Origin: Candidatus Blautia intestinavium
GTDB lineage: Bacteria; Bacillota; Clostridia; Lachnospirales; Lachnospiraceae
Length of the DNA stretch: 64,000 bases
Assembly (NCBI GenBank): GCA_019113745.1
Contig: DXGV01000043.1
Coordinates: 25,533-89,532, forward strand
Direction: 5' to 3'
Shown: positions 32,844-41,152 of the stretch, piece by piece
How positions within the stretch are numbered: the first letter of the stretch is position 1
Layout of the letters: each line of letters begins with the position of its first letter
Program-made: the position numbers and the translations under genes
The notes under the pieces: generated by a model
Databases searched by the model: none
Told to the model about the DNA's origin: nothing
Seen by the model: only the letters and a program-made list of their open reading frames with translations

Positions 32844-33812
32844 TCAGGCAGCACTTACCTCTGCTTTTTCTTTTTTCATTTTCTCCCGCATCGCCGCCAG
32901 TTTCTCTGTATTGTGGAAAATGATCATTACAATCAGCAGGAATACTCCAAGGACAACATTCTGGAAAGTATCAGGCAGACCTGCCGCGATCAGCCCTATA
33001 AAAATAATATTCAGTGTAAACTGTGCAATAAATATGCCAAATGTAAGGTTACAGATTTTCTGTAAAACAAGCGCCACCAGAACACTGATCAGGGGCTTAA
33101 ATATAACCGTGACGGAACCCAGGCTCTGCTGTGCTCCCATAGATCCTGACTGGCTGAGTGTAAGGATCGCGGAAACTCCGATAAATATTCCTCCATAAAC
33201 GAAAGCCTTTGTTTTTACAAGATTTACGGAAACGCCGGATGTTTTTGTAACTGTTTCATTACTTCCCACCGCCCGGAGATTATATCCGAAAACTGTATGA
33301 TTAAAAAGAAAGTAAAACAACGCTGTCATCAGGATAAATACGATCACGATATTCGGCGAAGAACCGAAAATTCCATACTTTGAATCTATCTGCACAAATC
33401 CGTAATGTCCGGCCAGTTTTGAACCTATGATCTCATAAATCATGGCAAGGCCCATGGTAAGTACCAGAGAAGGAATTTTCAATACAGAATTCAGTATGCC
33501 TGTAATTAAAGTGACCAGAAGCGCACTGCACAATGCACCCAGGATCATTCCGGCGAAGCCGAACTGCGACGCCATCAGGCCGCCTGTGACGCCGCTGATA
33601 ATCTGAGCCGATCCTACTGAGAAATCAAATAACCCACATATATTTCCAAGCGCGACCGCATAAGCTGTAATAGTGGGAATTATGGTCTGAAGGAAAATTG
33701 TATATATACAATTCCAGTTTCCAAATCTCTCAGGTATGACGGCCAGGAAAATGAGGTATACGATTACCGGCAGCGCCAGGGTTTTCAGAGTACATACTAT
33801 TAGTTTTTTCAT
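32844..33812 (-). CDS. ABC transporter permease, RbsC/BPD_transp_2 type
   Basis: 322 aa with 8-10 membrane segments. Family marks include NICGLFDFSVGSAQIISGVT (the 'DLSVG' loop, here DFSVG) and VFGYNLRAVGSNETVTKTSGV (EAA-like loop for the ATPase). It pairs with the second permease at 35047-36012 to form a heterodimeric channel, as in nucleoside and ribose importers. Its stop shares bases with a possible upstream start of the hydrolase (TGATG). Confidence 0.92.
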   Translation of the reverse strand: MKKLIVCTLKTLALPVIVYLIFLAVIPERFGNWNCIYTIFLQTIIPTITAYAVALGNICGLFDFSVGSAQIISGVTGGLMASQFGFAGMILGALCSALLVTLITGILNSVLKIPSLVLTMGLAMIYEIIGSKLAGHYGFVQIDSKYGIFGSSPNIVIVFILMTALFYFLFNHTVFGYNLRAVGSNETVTKTSGVSVNLVKTKAFVYGGIFIGVSAILTLSQSGSMGAQQSLGSVTVIFKPLISVLVALVLQKICNLTFGIFIAQFTLNIIFIGLIAAGLPDTFQNVVLGVFLLIVMIIFHNTEKLAAMREKMKKEKAEVSAA

Positions 33813-33854
33813 TTCAGACGACCTCCTGCCAATATCACGAATTACGCCGGAATG

Positions 33855-35006
33855 TTATTCCGCGGATTCTCCGCCTCCATGACGGGATACTACGTCCGCA
33901 ATGGAGAATGTGGAAATCAGCTCGTTCATATAATCCATATCAATATCCGGATTATAGAATTTAATCATTGTGTCCTTAATTTCATCTGCCGTATAAACAG
34001 CTTCGTCACCAAGGAAATACTCGTTAAACTGTTCCGCCTCTGTTGCATCTGTCAGCTCCAGGTACGGAGTCTCGATAATCGTAGGTCCGTCTTCCACAAT
34101 CGGAGTCCCGATTACTTTATTTACCAGGATTACCGCTGAGATCAGCGGATCGATCTGCTGCTGTCCGCCATATGATACATGGAAAGTTCCCTCACTAAGA
34201 TAGGTACCCAGATCAGATTCAAAGTCAATTCGTCCGACCTTTACTTCTCCGGCCTTGTCATGATCTGCCAACGCTTTTTCAATGGTGGGAATCGCCGCCT
34301 CGCAGTATGTGCCGAGAACAAGGATTCCATTCATCTCCGGGTACGCCGCAATATAAGATTCAATTGTTTTTGTCATATCCGTTGTTACTGAAATATCATA
34401 TGTAGTATTCAGCACATTAACGCCAGCCTCTTCTGCGCCTTCTGCAAGCCCCTTGTCACGCAGATCAGAGGAAGTATCTCCTTTTGCTATATTAATAACT
34501 CCAAGATCTGTTACACCCATCTCACTCATGGACTTCACGATATTGGCCGCACATGCCTCATCGTCCTCATGGCAGCCGCCGGCAAACCACTCGCTTTCAT
34601 AAATGGCATCACGGATAGATTCATCGCTGATCGTACGGAACATGGTTCCCCAGTATACACCGGCATCAGCGCACATAGCGTCAACGGAAGGGAGCATGGA
34701 ATCCGCCGCAGGCATCAGCAGGATCCCGTCTACGCCCCGGCTGATCAGTTCACTGACCTTATTGATCAGATCGTCCGCCGTATTATCTGTATTTACGCTG
34801 ACAAGTTCTCCGCCTGCTGATTCTACTGCCGCCTCTACGTTGTTATAAATAGAGATCCAGGTGGGATCCGTATTTGCCGTGTCCCATGGAAATCCGATTG
34901 TAAATGGTTCTGGATCGGATTCCGCGGCGAATACCGGAACCGCAGACAGTGCGGATAAGGAAAGGGACAGAGATAATGCACATGCCGCTAATTTTTTAAG
35001 TTTCAT
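33855..35006 (-). CDS. Periplasmic-binding-type solute receptor (Peripla_BP_4)
   Basis: 383 aa. The Sec signal peptide LSLSLSALSAVPVFAAESD lacks a lipobox cysteine, as in the other orphan receptor of this window. The mature protein has the RbsB/xylose-type fold: FTIGFPWDTANTDPTW, NKVSELISRGVDGILLMPA, LGVINIAKGDTSSDLR, GILVLGTYCEAAIPTIEKAL. The ligand is probably a ribonucleoside, ribose or related compound, judged from the adjacent nucleoside hydrolase. It lies between the two permease genes. Confidence 0.9.
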   Translation of the reverse strand: MKLKKLAACALSLSLSLSALSAVPVFAAESDPEPFTIGFPWDTANTDPTWISIYNNVEAAVESAGGELVSVNTDNTADDLINKVSELISRGVDGILLMPAADSMLPSVDAMCADAGVYWGTMFRTISDESIRDAIYESEWFAGGCHEDDEACAANIVKSMSEMGVTDLGVINIAKGDTSSDLRDKGLAEGAEEAGVNVLNTTYDISVTTDMTKTIESYIAAYPEMNGILVLGTYCEAAIPTIEKALADHDKAGEVKVGRIDFESDLGTYLSEGTFHVSYGGQQQIDPLISAVILVNKVIGTPIVEDGPTIIETPYLELTDATEAEQFNEYFLGDEAVYTADEIKDTMIKFYNPDIDMDYMNELISTFSIADVVSRHGGGESAE

Positions 35007-35046
35007 AATGATCCTCCTTTTTTACGGGCGTCGCCCGGTTTTTACT

Positions 35047-36012
35047 TTATTTAATCACGCCGACATTTTTTCTGTCGAAAGAGATTACAACTACGCAGAT
35101 CAGAATAATCCCCTGAACAACCTGCTGAGTCAGTCCGTCAATTCCCATCAGGGACATTCCGCTTTTCAGCGCCGCCATTGCGAGAGCGCCGATCAACGCT
35201 GCTCTGAATTTCACGCCCCAGCCCCCCGAGAGAGGCATACCGCCGAAAAGTACCGCCAGCAAAACGTCAAATTCAAAAGCGTCGCCTGTACTGGAAGATG
35301 CCGTACAAGCTCTGACTAAGGTAAAAAATCCTACAAAACCACATGCCAGCCCTACCAGGGTAAAGGCAAACAGTCGTGTTTTTCTCACATCTATGCCAGA
35401 CTGTTCAGCCGCCGCGTGAGAAGCTCCCACCGCCCGGCAGTATCTTCCGAATTTGTTCCTGTTATAAATGAACCATGCCAGAACAGCCATAAGAATCAAT
35501 GCCGTAATTTTGATCCAGTTTTCGTCAAAAATTCTCATTTCAATAGGAATTCCCATAGCCCCGTTCAGGAAGTAGGTGGTAAGGCCTCTCAGCACAAACG
35601 ACATTGCCAGAGTGCCTATAAATGATTCCACACCCAGATACGCTGTAAAAACTCCGTTTCCCAGTCCCAGTATCAGTCCGGTGATTACCGCCACCGGCAG
35701 GATCAGATAAATGCTGACCTGAGATACAAATGCCGCCATAGCGCTGGAGAATCCTACGATTGCCCCCACAGAAAGATCCAGCTCTCCCAACGCCATCACA
35801 AAAGAATACATAAGAGCGCACATCCCGATACTGAAAAAGTTATTGAAAATATTCATGATATTCCGCTGGCCCAGAAGACGGCCTCCTGTGAGAATCTCAA
35901 ACAGGATCAATATGACTGCAAGGCCGGCAAAGGAAAAATTACTGACCAGCAATTCTCTTCCGTTTCTCAGCCGGACTGTTCCGGCCGTCTGTGTCTCGTT
36001 CATTTCCGCCAC
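35047..36012 (-). CDS. ABC transporter permease, RbsC type
   Basis: 321 aa, 8-10 membrane segments. MALGELDLSVGAIVGFSSAM carries the canonical DLSVG motif, and KFGRYCRAVGASHAAAEQSGID the coupling-helix motif. Partner of the permease at 32844. AGGGGG-type ribosome-binding site just before the ATG; 6 bp from the upstream ATPase gene. Confidence 0.93.
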   Translation of the reverse strand: MAEMNETQTAGTVRLRNGRELLVSNFSFAGLAVILILFEILTGGRLLGQRNIMNIFNNFFSIGMCALMYSFVMALGELDLSVGAIVGFSSAMAAFVSQVSIYLILPVAVITGLILGLGNGVFTAYLGVESFIGTLAMSFVLRGLTTYFLNGAMGIPIEMRIFDENWIKITALILMAVLAWFIYNRNKFGRYCRAVGASHAAAEQSGIDVRKTRLFAFTLVGLACGFVGFFTLVRACTASSSTGDAFEFDVLLAVLFGGMPLSGGWGVKFRAALIGALAMAALKSGMSLMGIDGLTQQVVQGIILICVVVISFDRKNVGVIK

Positions 36013-36018
36013 CCCCTG

Positions 36019-37527
36019 TTAAATCATTTTCTGTATCAGTTTTTCTTCTGACAGTCCGTCTTCCCTGCGGAATTCACCTGTCACTGCGCCGTCTTTTAAA
36101 AGAATGATCCTGTCGGACATCCCGATCAGCTCCTGAAGCTCTTCTGAAATCAGAAGTATGGATCTGCCCTCTTTTTTCAAATCTTCAATCAACTGATATA
36201 TAGCGGCTTTCGTTCCCACGTCGATTCCCCGCGTCGGACAGTCAAGAATCAGAATATCAGATCCCTTTCCCAGCCATTTCGCCAGAACCACTTTCTGTTT
36301 ATTTCCACCGCTTAACGTGTTGCAGAAAACTTTTATCGAATCCGCTTTCACTTCCATCTTTTTCGACCATTTCTCTGACAGTTCTCTCTGTTTTTTATTT
36401 GATACGGCTCCTTTAACGGAAAGCTCCTTCAGAGACGGAAGGCCAATGTTGTCATTAATGGAGCAGATCAGCATCATGGATTCCTGATCCCTGTTTTTCG
36501 ATACATAGCCGATACTGTGATCCACTGCCCACTTCGGACTTTTTACCTCTTCTTTTCCGTTTTTTAAAACATGTCCTGTCTCCGGATGATCCAGACCGAA
36601 CATTACTCTCCCTACTTCGTGCATTCCGCAGTCGCTCAGACCGCCTATTCCGAGAATTTCCCCTTTGTGAAGCTGAATCGTAACTCCGGAAAGATGTTCC
36701 GTAGATACATTGTTCATTTCCAGCACCACTTCATTGCTTATATTTTTATCAATATCTTCTCTGTAATAATGCTCGCTGATTTTTCGTCCGATCATCAGCG
36801 ATCTTATTTTATCTGCCTCAAATTCCTCTTTCTTCAGATCGGCGGTCAGGATTCCGTCCCGCAGTACAGTGATGGTATCGCATTTATCCATAATCTCATC
36901 AATATCATGTGAAATAAATAAGATCGATCCGCCGTTTTCCTTAAATCGCTGCATCAGGCGATAAAGAAGCTGACGTCCGTTTACCGTCAGAGCAGTGGTC
37001 GTTTCATCTATGATCCAGATTTTCGGATTGGAATAAAGCGCCCGGGCCAGCTCCACTATTTTTCTGTCCTCAAAACTGAGATCGTCAATCATCTTATCCG
37101 GCTGTATCCAGTCGGCGTCGATATTATGGAGTGCCTTTTCCGCTTCATTGATCATTTTCCGGACATTCAGGATACCCATTCTAGAGAACTGCTTCTCCTT
37201 TCCGAAAAAAATATTGGCGGCAACAGAGATTTTGGAAACTGTTCCCTGTTCCTGAACCACCATGCTGACCCCATGCTCCATAGCGTCAGTAGTTCCTGCA
37301 GGATCATATTCCTTACCGTCCAGATGCATTTTCCCGCTTCCCGGATCCGCTTTCTGAATTCCCGCCACGATGGAAGAAAATGTGGATTTTCCGGAACCAT
37401 TTTCTCCTACCAGGCCCCGGATTTCACCTGGCAAAAGAGAAATACTGAATGATTCCAGGGCATGAACCGCCCCGAAGGTTTTTGAAATGTTATTGGCTCT
37501 GAACAGATACTTGCTGTCTTCTCCCAT
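36019..37527 (-). CDS. Sugar/nucleoside ABC transporter ATP-binding protein, RbsA type
   Basis: 502 aa with two ATPase modules. The first has Walker A GLVGENGSGKSTFSS, a signature-like LSFEDRKIVELARAL, and Walker B IWIIDETTTAL. The second has the RbsA-typical degenerate Walker A (GIGGLSDCGMHEVG) but an intact signature LSGGNKQKVVLAKWL and Walker B ILILDCPTRGIDVG. It energises the permease pair downstream. It is the first gene of the uptake operon, with its own promoter after the two-component system terminator. Confidence 0.95.
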   Translation of the reverse strand: MGEDSKYLFRANNISKTFGAVHALESFSISLLPGEIRGLVGENGSGKSTFSSIVAGIQKADPGSGKMHLDGKEYDPAGTTDAMEHGVSMVVQEQGTVSKISVAANIFFGKEKQFSRMGILNVRKMINEAEKALHNIDADWIQPDKMIDDLSFEDRKIVELARALYSNPKIWIIDETTTALTVNGRQLLYRLMQRFKENGGSILFISHDIDEIMDKCDTITVLRDGILTADLKKEEFEADKIRSLMIGRKISEHYYREDIDKNISNEVVLEMNNVSTEHLSGVTIQLHKGEILGIGGLSDCGMHEVGRVMFGLDHPETGHVLKNGKEEVKSPKWAVDHSIGYVSKNRDQESMMLICSINDNIGLPSLKELSVKGAVSNKKQRELSEKWSKKMEVKADSIKVFCNTLSGGNKQKVVLAKWLGKGSDILILDCPTRGIDVGTKAAIYQLIEDLKKEGRSILLISEELQELIGMSDRIILLKDGAVTGEFRREDGLSEEKLIQKMI

Positions 37528-37567
37528 ATTCCCCTCCTATACTTCAGATTTCTCTATCTGTTTTACA

Positions 37568-37597
37568 ATATTAATTATAATTTTCAAAAACCGTCAA
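37568..37597 (-). promoter_or_regulatory. Promoter of the Rbs-type uptake operon
   Basis: Minus strand: TTGACG (37592-37597), 18 bp, TAATAT (37568-37573). Strong AT content around; likely target of the neighbouring YesN-type regulator. Confidence 0.55.
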
Positions 37598-37671
37598 AAA
37601 AAGATAAAAAAATTCATATTCTGTTAGATTTTCTCATGTACGCTACCGAAAAACAGACAAATATTTCCTGT

Positions 37672-37723
37672 AAAATAAAAATACCGGAAAGCCAGATGTG
37701 ATTTACCTCTCTGCTTTCCGGTA
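37672..37723 (-). terminator. Terminator after the sensor kinase gene
   Basis: Minus strand: TACCGGAAAGC stem (37713-37723 with 37682-37692), followed by TTTTTATTTT. It separates the two-component system from the transporter operon. Confidence 0.92.
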
Positions 37724-37735
37724 CTTCCTGCTGCG

Positions 37736-39379
37736 TCAGTCCAGTAATTTTTCTGATTTTTCTTTATAATTTTTTTGAAACTGTATGATGATTCTTGTTC
37801 CCCCACCGGGCCTGCTTTCAATTTTCAGCATATCTTCGTTTCCGTACAGATAATAAAGCCTGCCACGGATATTTGACAGACCAATCCTGTACCCTCTCTC
37901 CGAGGGATCAAATTTTTCACTTCTCACTTTTTCCAGGCACTCTTCATCCATCCCGATTCCGTCGTCTGCCACAACGAGTTCCAGTATCCCCTTTTGCGCT
38001 TCGTTCAGCGTGATCTGAACCGTTCCATGGAACTGTCCGCTTTCCTCGTCGATCAGGCCATGAAATAATGCGTTTTCTACCAGCGGCTGGATCATATTTT
38101 TCGGTATCTGTTCTTCCATAAGCTGATCCGCAATATCCCATTTTACCGTCAGATCTCCGCCGTACATAAATTTTTCAATTTCAATATACTGATTCACCAC
38201 ACGTATTTCATTCGTTACCGTGTCTGTAATCTGTATGTCACTTACCCTGAGTCTGTCTCTGAGGATAGCAAGAAGCGCTGTATTTACAGTCACAATATCT
38301 TCAAACCGTTTTCTTCTGGCAAGATAATTGATACTGTTAATTGTATTATAGATAAAATGCGGATCAATCTGGCTGATCAGAAGACTGAATCTCTGCTGCT
38401 GTTCAAATATTTCTTTTTCCTTGATTACCTCCATACTCTGTCTCAGATCGTCGATCATTTTATTATACGAGCTCTCAAGCTGACCGATTTCATCATTCCT
38501 TATGCTCTGTACCTTGCTGTCAAGATCCCCCGCCGCTGCTTTCAGCATATGTACTGACAGATTCTGGATGGGCCGCACCGCTTCCGTAACACTTTTTGAT
38601 GTGATCCACAGAGCAAGCAGCAGAAAAAGCAGCATGGCAAGAAAAAGTCCGATAAGATATGGAAACAGTTCCGACATCAGCCATAGCATAGATACCGCCG
38701 ACACAACATAATAATTCGTTGTCACCGATCGGTCAACAAAAACCAGACTGCCATTTTCCTCTACATACTCGCCGGATTCCAGTTTTGATATAACGTCTCT
38801 TGCCTTTTCAATTTCCTTCTCCCGGCCCTGCCTGAAAAAAATCCCGCCGGAACTGTCACAAAGATAATAAGCTTCCAGTCTTTCTTCTGCCAGGGAAGAG
38901 ATTTCATATTCCACATCACTTAGATTTATGAACAGAATCAATGTGATCCACCGGTTATTCAGAAAGAAGTTCCTGACATACGCCGTTGTATCAGATGTTT
39001 CCCGCCCCAAAGTTGTTTTATATACCGGTGAAAAAATTCTGGAAAACGACTTTTTATTCATATCTATTATGAAATCTGATTCCAATAACTTATAATCCTC
39101 GTCTGTCAGGTTTGTAATGGAATCGATCGTTTCCGCATTTTCCGATATCAGAGCCACTCCCCGTACCATCGTATTATAATTGTTGAGATTATTGAGACTC
39201 CATCTGGCCAGAGCTTCGCTCTGCGAAGAAGTATTGGTGCTTTTATTATCCCTGACCGCCCCCTGCTTCAGAAGAGGATAAAATACGAGCACCGCAAGAA
39301 CCACGGAAATCAGAAATGCAGCGAATCCGCTCCGGAGTATTCTGTACAAAATCTGATTTCTGAATGAAGCTCTTTTCAT
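37736..39379 (-). CDS. Sensor histidine kinase, YesM type
   Basis: 547 aa. Transmembrane helices at ~15-35 and ~245-265 flank an extracytoplasmic sensor. A HAMP domain follows (PIQNLSVHMLKAAAGDLDSK...IGQLESSYNKM), then the His_kinase motif SQIDPHFIYNTINSINYLARR (His near residue 341). The ATPase domain has VENALFHGL, DDGIGMDEECL and GLSNIRGRLYYLYG. Partner of the regulator directly upstream (4-bp gap). By position it senses the solute handled by the Rbs-type importer. Confidence 0.95.
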   Translation of the reverse strand: MKRASFRNQILYRILRSGFAAFLISVVLAVLVFYPLLKQGAVRDNKSTNTSSQSEALARWSLNNLNNYNTMVRGVALISENAETIDSITNLTDEDYKLLESDFIIDMNKKSFSRIFSPVYKTTLGRETSDTTAYVRNFFLNNRWITLILFINLSDVEYEISSLAEERLEAYYLCDSSGGIFFRQGREKEIEKARDVISKLESGEYVEENGSLVFVDRSVTTNYYVVSAVSMLWLMSELFPYLIGLFLAMLLFLLLALWITSKSVTEAVRPIQNLSVHMLKAAAGDLDSKVQSIRNDEIGQLESSYNKMIDDLRQSMEVIKEKEIFEQQQRFSLLISQIDPHFIYNTINSINYLARRKRFEDIVTVNTALLAILRDRLRVSDIQITDTVTNEIRVVNQYIEIEKFMYGGDLTVKWDIADQLMEEQIPKNMIQPLVENALFHGLIDEESGQFHGTVQITLNEAQKGILELVVADDGIGMDEECLEKVRSEKFDPSERGYRIGLSNIRGRLYYLYGNEDMLKIESRPGGGTRIIIQFQKNYKEKSEKLLD

Positions 39380-39383
39380 AATG

Positions 39384-40934
39384 TCACTCTCTTTTCATAT
39401 ATTCACCGGGAAGAATCCCCACCTTTTTATAAAAGGCCTGGCTAAAATACTGGCTGGAATGATATCCCACTTCTTTTCCTACCTCGTGTACCTTCATTCC
39501 GCCCTGTTCCAGCAGTCTCTTCGCCTGATTGATCCTTACTTCTGTAATATAATTTTTTATCGTAGATCCGACTTCCTTTCTGAAAGCTCCGCTTAAATAT
39601 CCTGCCGACAGGTGAACATATTCCGCGATATCGTTGACAGAAAGATCAGGATTTCTGTAATTGTCATAAATAAACCGCACTGCGTCAGAAATACTTTTTG
39701 TATATTGTTTTTCCGGAATCATAGTATTCTCTTTGATCCGGATAAATTTACCTGCAAACCATTCTCCGATTTTTTCAGCGTCCAGCCAGTTATGCCAGTT
39801 ATATCCCAGCGTCAGATTTTCCTCGGCTGCAAGCTCCGGCAGTTTCTGATAAGCCACCCTCAGTTCAAAGTAAAAATCTCTGGATATCTTCATCAGTTTG
39901 TCATAGTTTTTTTCCCGCCCGATATTCAGGTAAATATTGTGAAAATAAGATTTTATCAATGAACGATCCGTGATCCGGAATACTTCCCCGGTATTTACAC
40001 CGGAATAACCTGTGTACATATCAGATTCAATTATCATAACCGGATATTCCAGCCGGTATACTCCGCCGCTTCCGGAAAAATACGACTCGTTCAGTTTATT
40101 TCTGTTCTCACTGCAGTACAGTTTCAGATCATACAGGCTGATCCTGTGGGCAAGATAAAAAGCAGTGAAACTGTTTCCGGTGTCCTGCCGCAGTTTTCTG
40201 ACTATCGTTCTGGAAATCCTCTCCAGTTCCGCTCCATGATCTATATAAACATTTTCCGTGCTATTGATTGCCAGCACAGTCTGTCCGCCGGGAAGACTGG
40301 TGATCGTCTCCAGTTTCCAGCCGGGATAATCCCAGTTCTGAAGAAGTACTGCCAGTTTTGCTTTAGGCACCTGTATTTCTTCCGGAAGTATTTCTCCGCT
40401 GATACTCACTGGAAGATCCTGAGAGATCAGTATGATATGATGCATCTGCCGGAGCGTTGCGTCCAGATCTGCAGAATTTTCAGATTTTTCCGTTGAAAAG
40501 AACTGCTCCAGCAGCCAGTCCGTCACAATCTTATCTTTTTTTCCCTGTCTGTAGATACTGACACGGACATTTTCCAGAAGCTCTCTGAGGCTGTCCGGGG
40601 TAATGCTGCTTTTTATGATATATTCTGTAATGCCAAAGCTTATCGCTGATTTTGCATAGCTGAAATCTTCATAGGCAGTCAGAAGAACAATATTGACAGT
40701 ATCATCTTCTTCCCGGATCTGGCGTATCATTTCAATTCCGTCCATAAAGGGCATTCTGATATCTGCAAGAATCAGGCTGGGATGCAGTTCTCTGAACTTT
40801 TTTAATCCCTGTCTGCCGTTAAATGCTGTGGCGATCACCTGAAATCCGCACGCTTCCCAGTTTATCATTGTACACAGCTCTTCAATTACAAAACGTTCGT
40901 CATCCACGATCATAACTGATAATAACTTTTCCAT
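39384..40934 (-). CDS. Response regulator, YesN type (REC + AraC HTH)
   Basis: 516 aa. Receiver domain ~1-125 (IVDDERFVIEELC; phospho-Asp in LILADIRMPFMDG; VLLTAYEDFSYA). A long central region (~130-410) is typical of YesN-class regulators but has no named domain. The AraC double HTH is at ~415-516 (SAGYLSGAFRKEVGSTI; SSQYFSQAFYKKVGILP). It is first in the transcript, ahead of the kinase. Its likely target is the Rbs-type uptake operon 1.9 kb downstream. Confidence 0.95.
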   Translation of the reverse strand: MEKLLSVMIVDDERFVIEELCTMINWEACGFQVIATAFNGRQGLKKFRELHPSLILADIRMPFMDGIEMIRQIREEDDTVNIVLLTAYEDFSYAKSAISFGITEYIIKSSITPDSLRELLENVRVSIYRQGKKDKIVTDWLLEQFFSTEKSENSADLDATLRQMHHIILISQDLPVSISGEILPEEIQVPKAKLAVLLQNWDYPGWKLETITSLPGGQTVLAINSTENVYIDHGAELERISRTIVRKLRQDTGNSFTAFYLAHRISLYDLKLYCSENRNKLNESYFSGSGGVYRLEYPVMIIESDMYTGYSGVNTGEVFRITDRSLIKSYFHNIYLNIGREKNYDKLMKISRDFYFELRVAYQKLPELAAEENLTLGYNWHNWLDAEKIGEWFAGKFIRIKENTMIPEKQYTKSISDAVRFIYDNYRNPDLSVNDIAEYVHLSAGYLSGAFRKEVGSTIKNYITEVRINQAKRLLEQGGMKVHEVGKEVGYHSSQYFSQAFYKKVGILPGEYMKRE

Positions 40935-40991
40935 ATTTTTCCTACACCCAGACCTTTTTACTTTGCAGTATAAATCCCATTTTTACTGAAA

Positions 40992-41020
40992 AGTTTAGCG
41001 TATGGTATTTTTATTGTCAA
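40992..41020 (-). promoter_or_regulatory. Promoter of the two-component system
   Basis: Minus strand: TTGACA (41015-41020), 17 bp, TAAACT (40992-40997). Confidence 0.7.
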
Positions 41021-41070
41021 GTACTGCCAGGAGAGCAACTGCAATGAACCAGCAGGTATTTCATGGATAA

Positions 41071-41110
41071 ACAATAGCAAAAGCGGCGCCATCGTCCGAT
41101 AGCGCCGCTT
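41071..41110 (-). terminator. topB terminator
   Basis: Stem AAGCGGCGC (41102-41110) with GCGCCGCTT (41081-41089) on the minus strand, then TTTGCTATTGTTT. Confidence 0.85.
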
Positions 41111-41152
41111 ATACTGTATGAATTTCTGTCTTATACTGTCTCCCGGAAAGCC

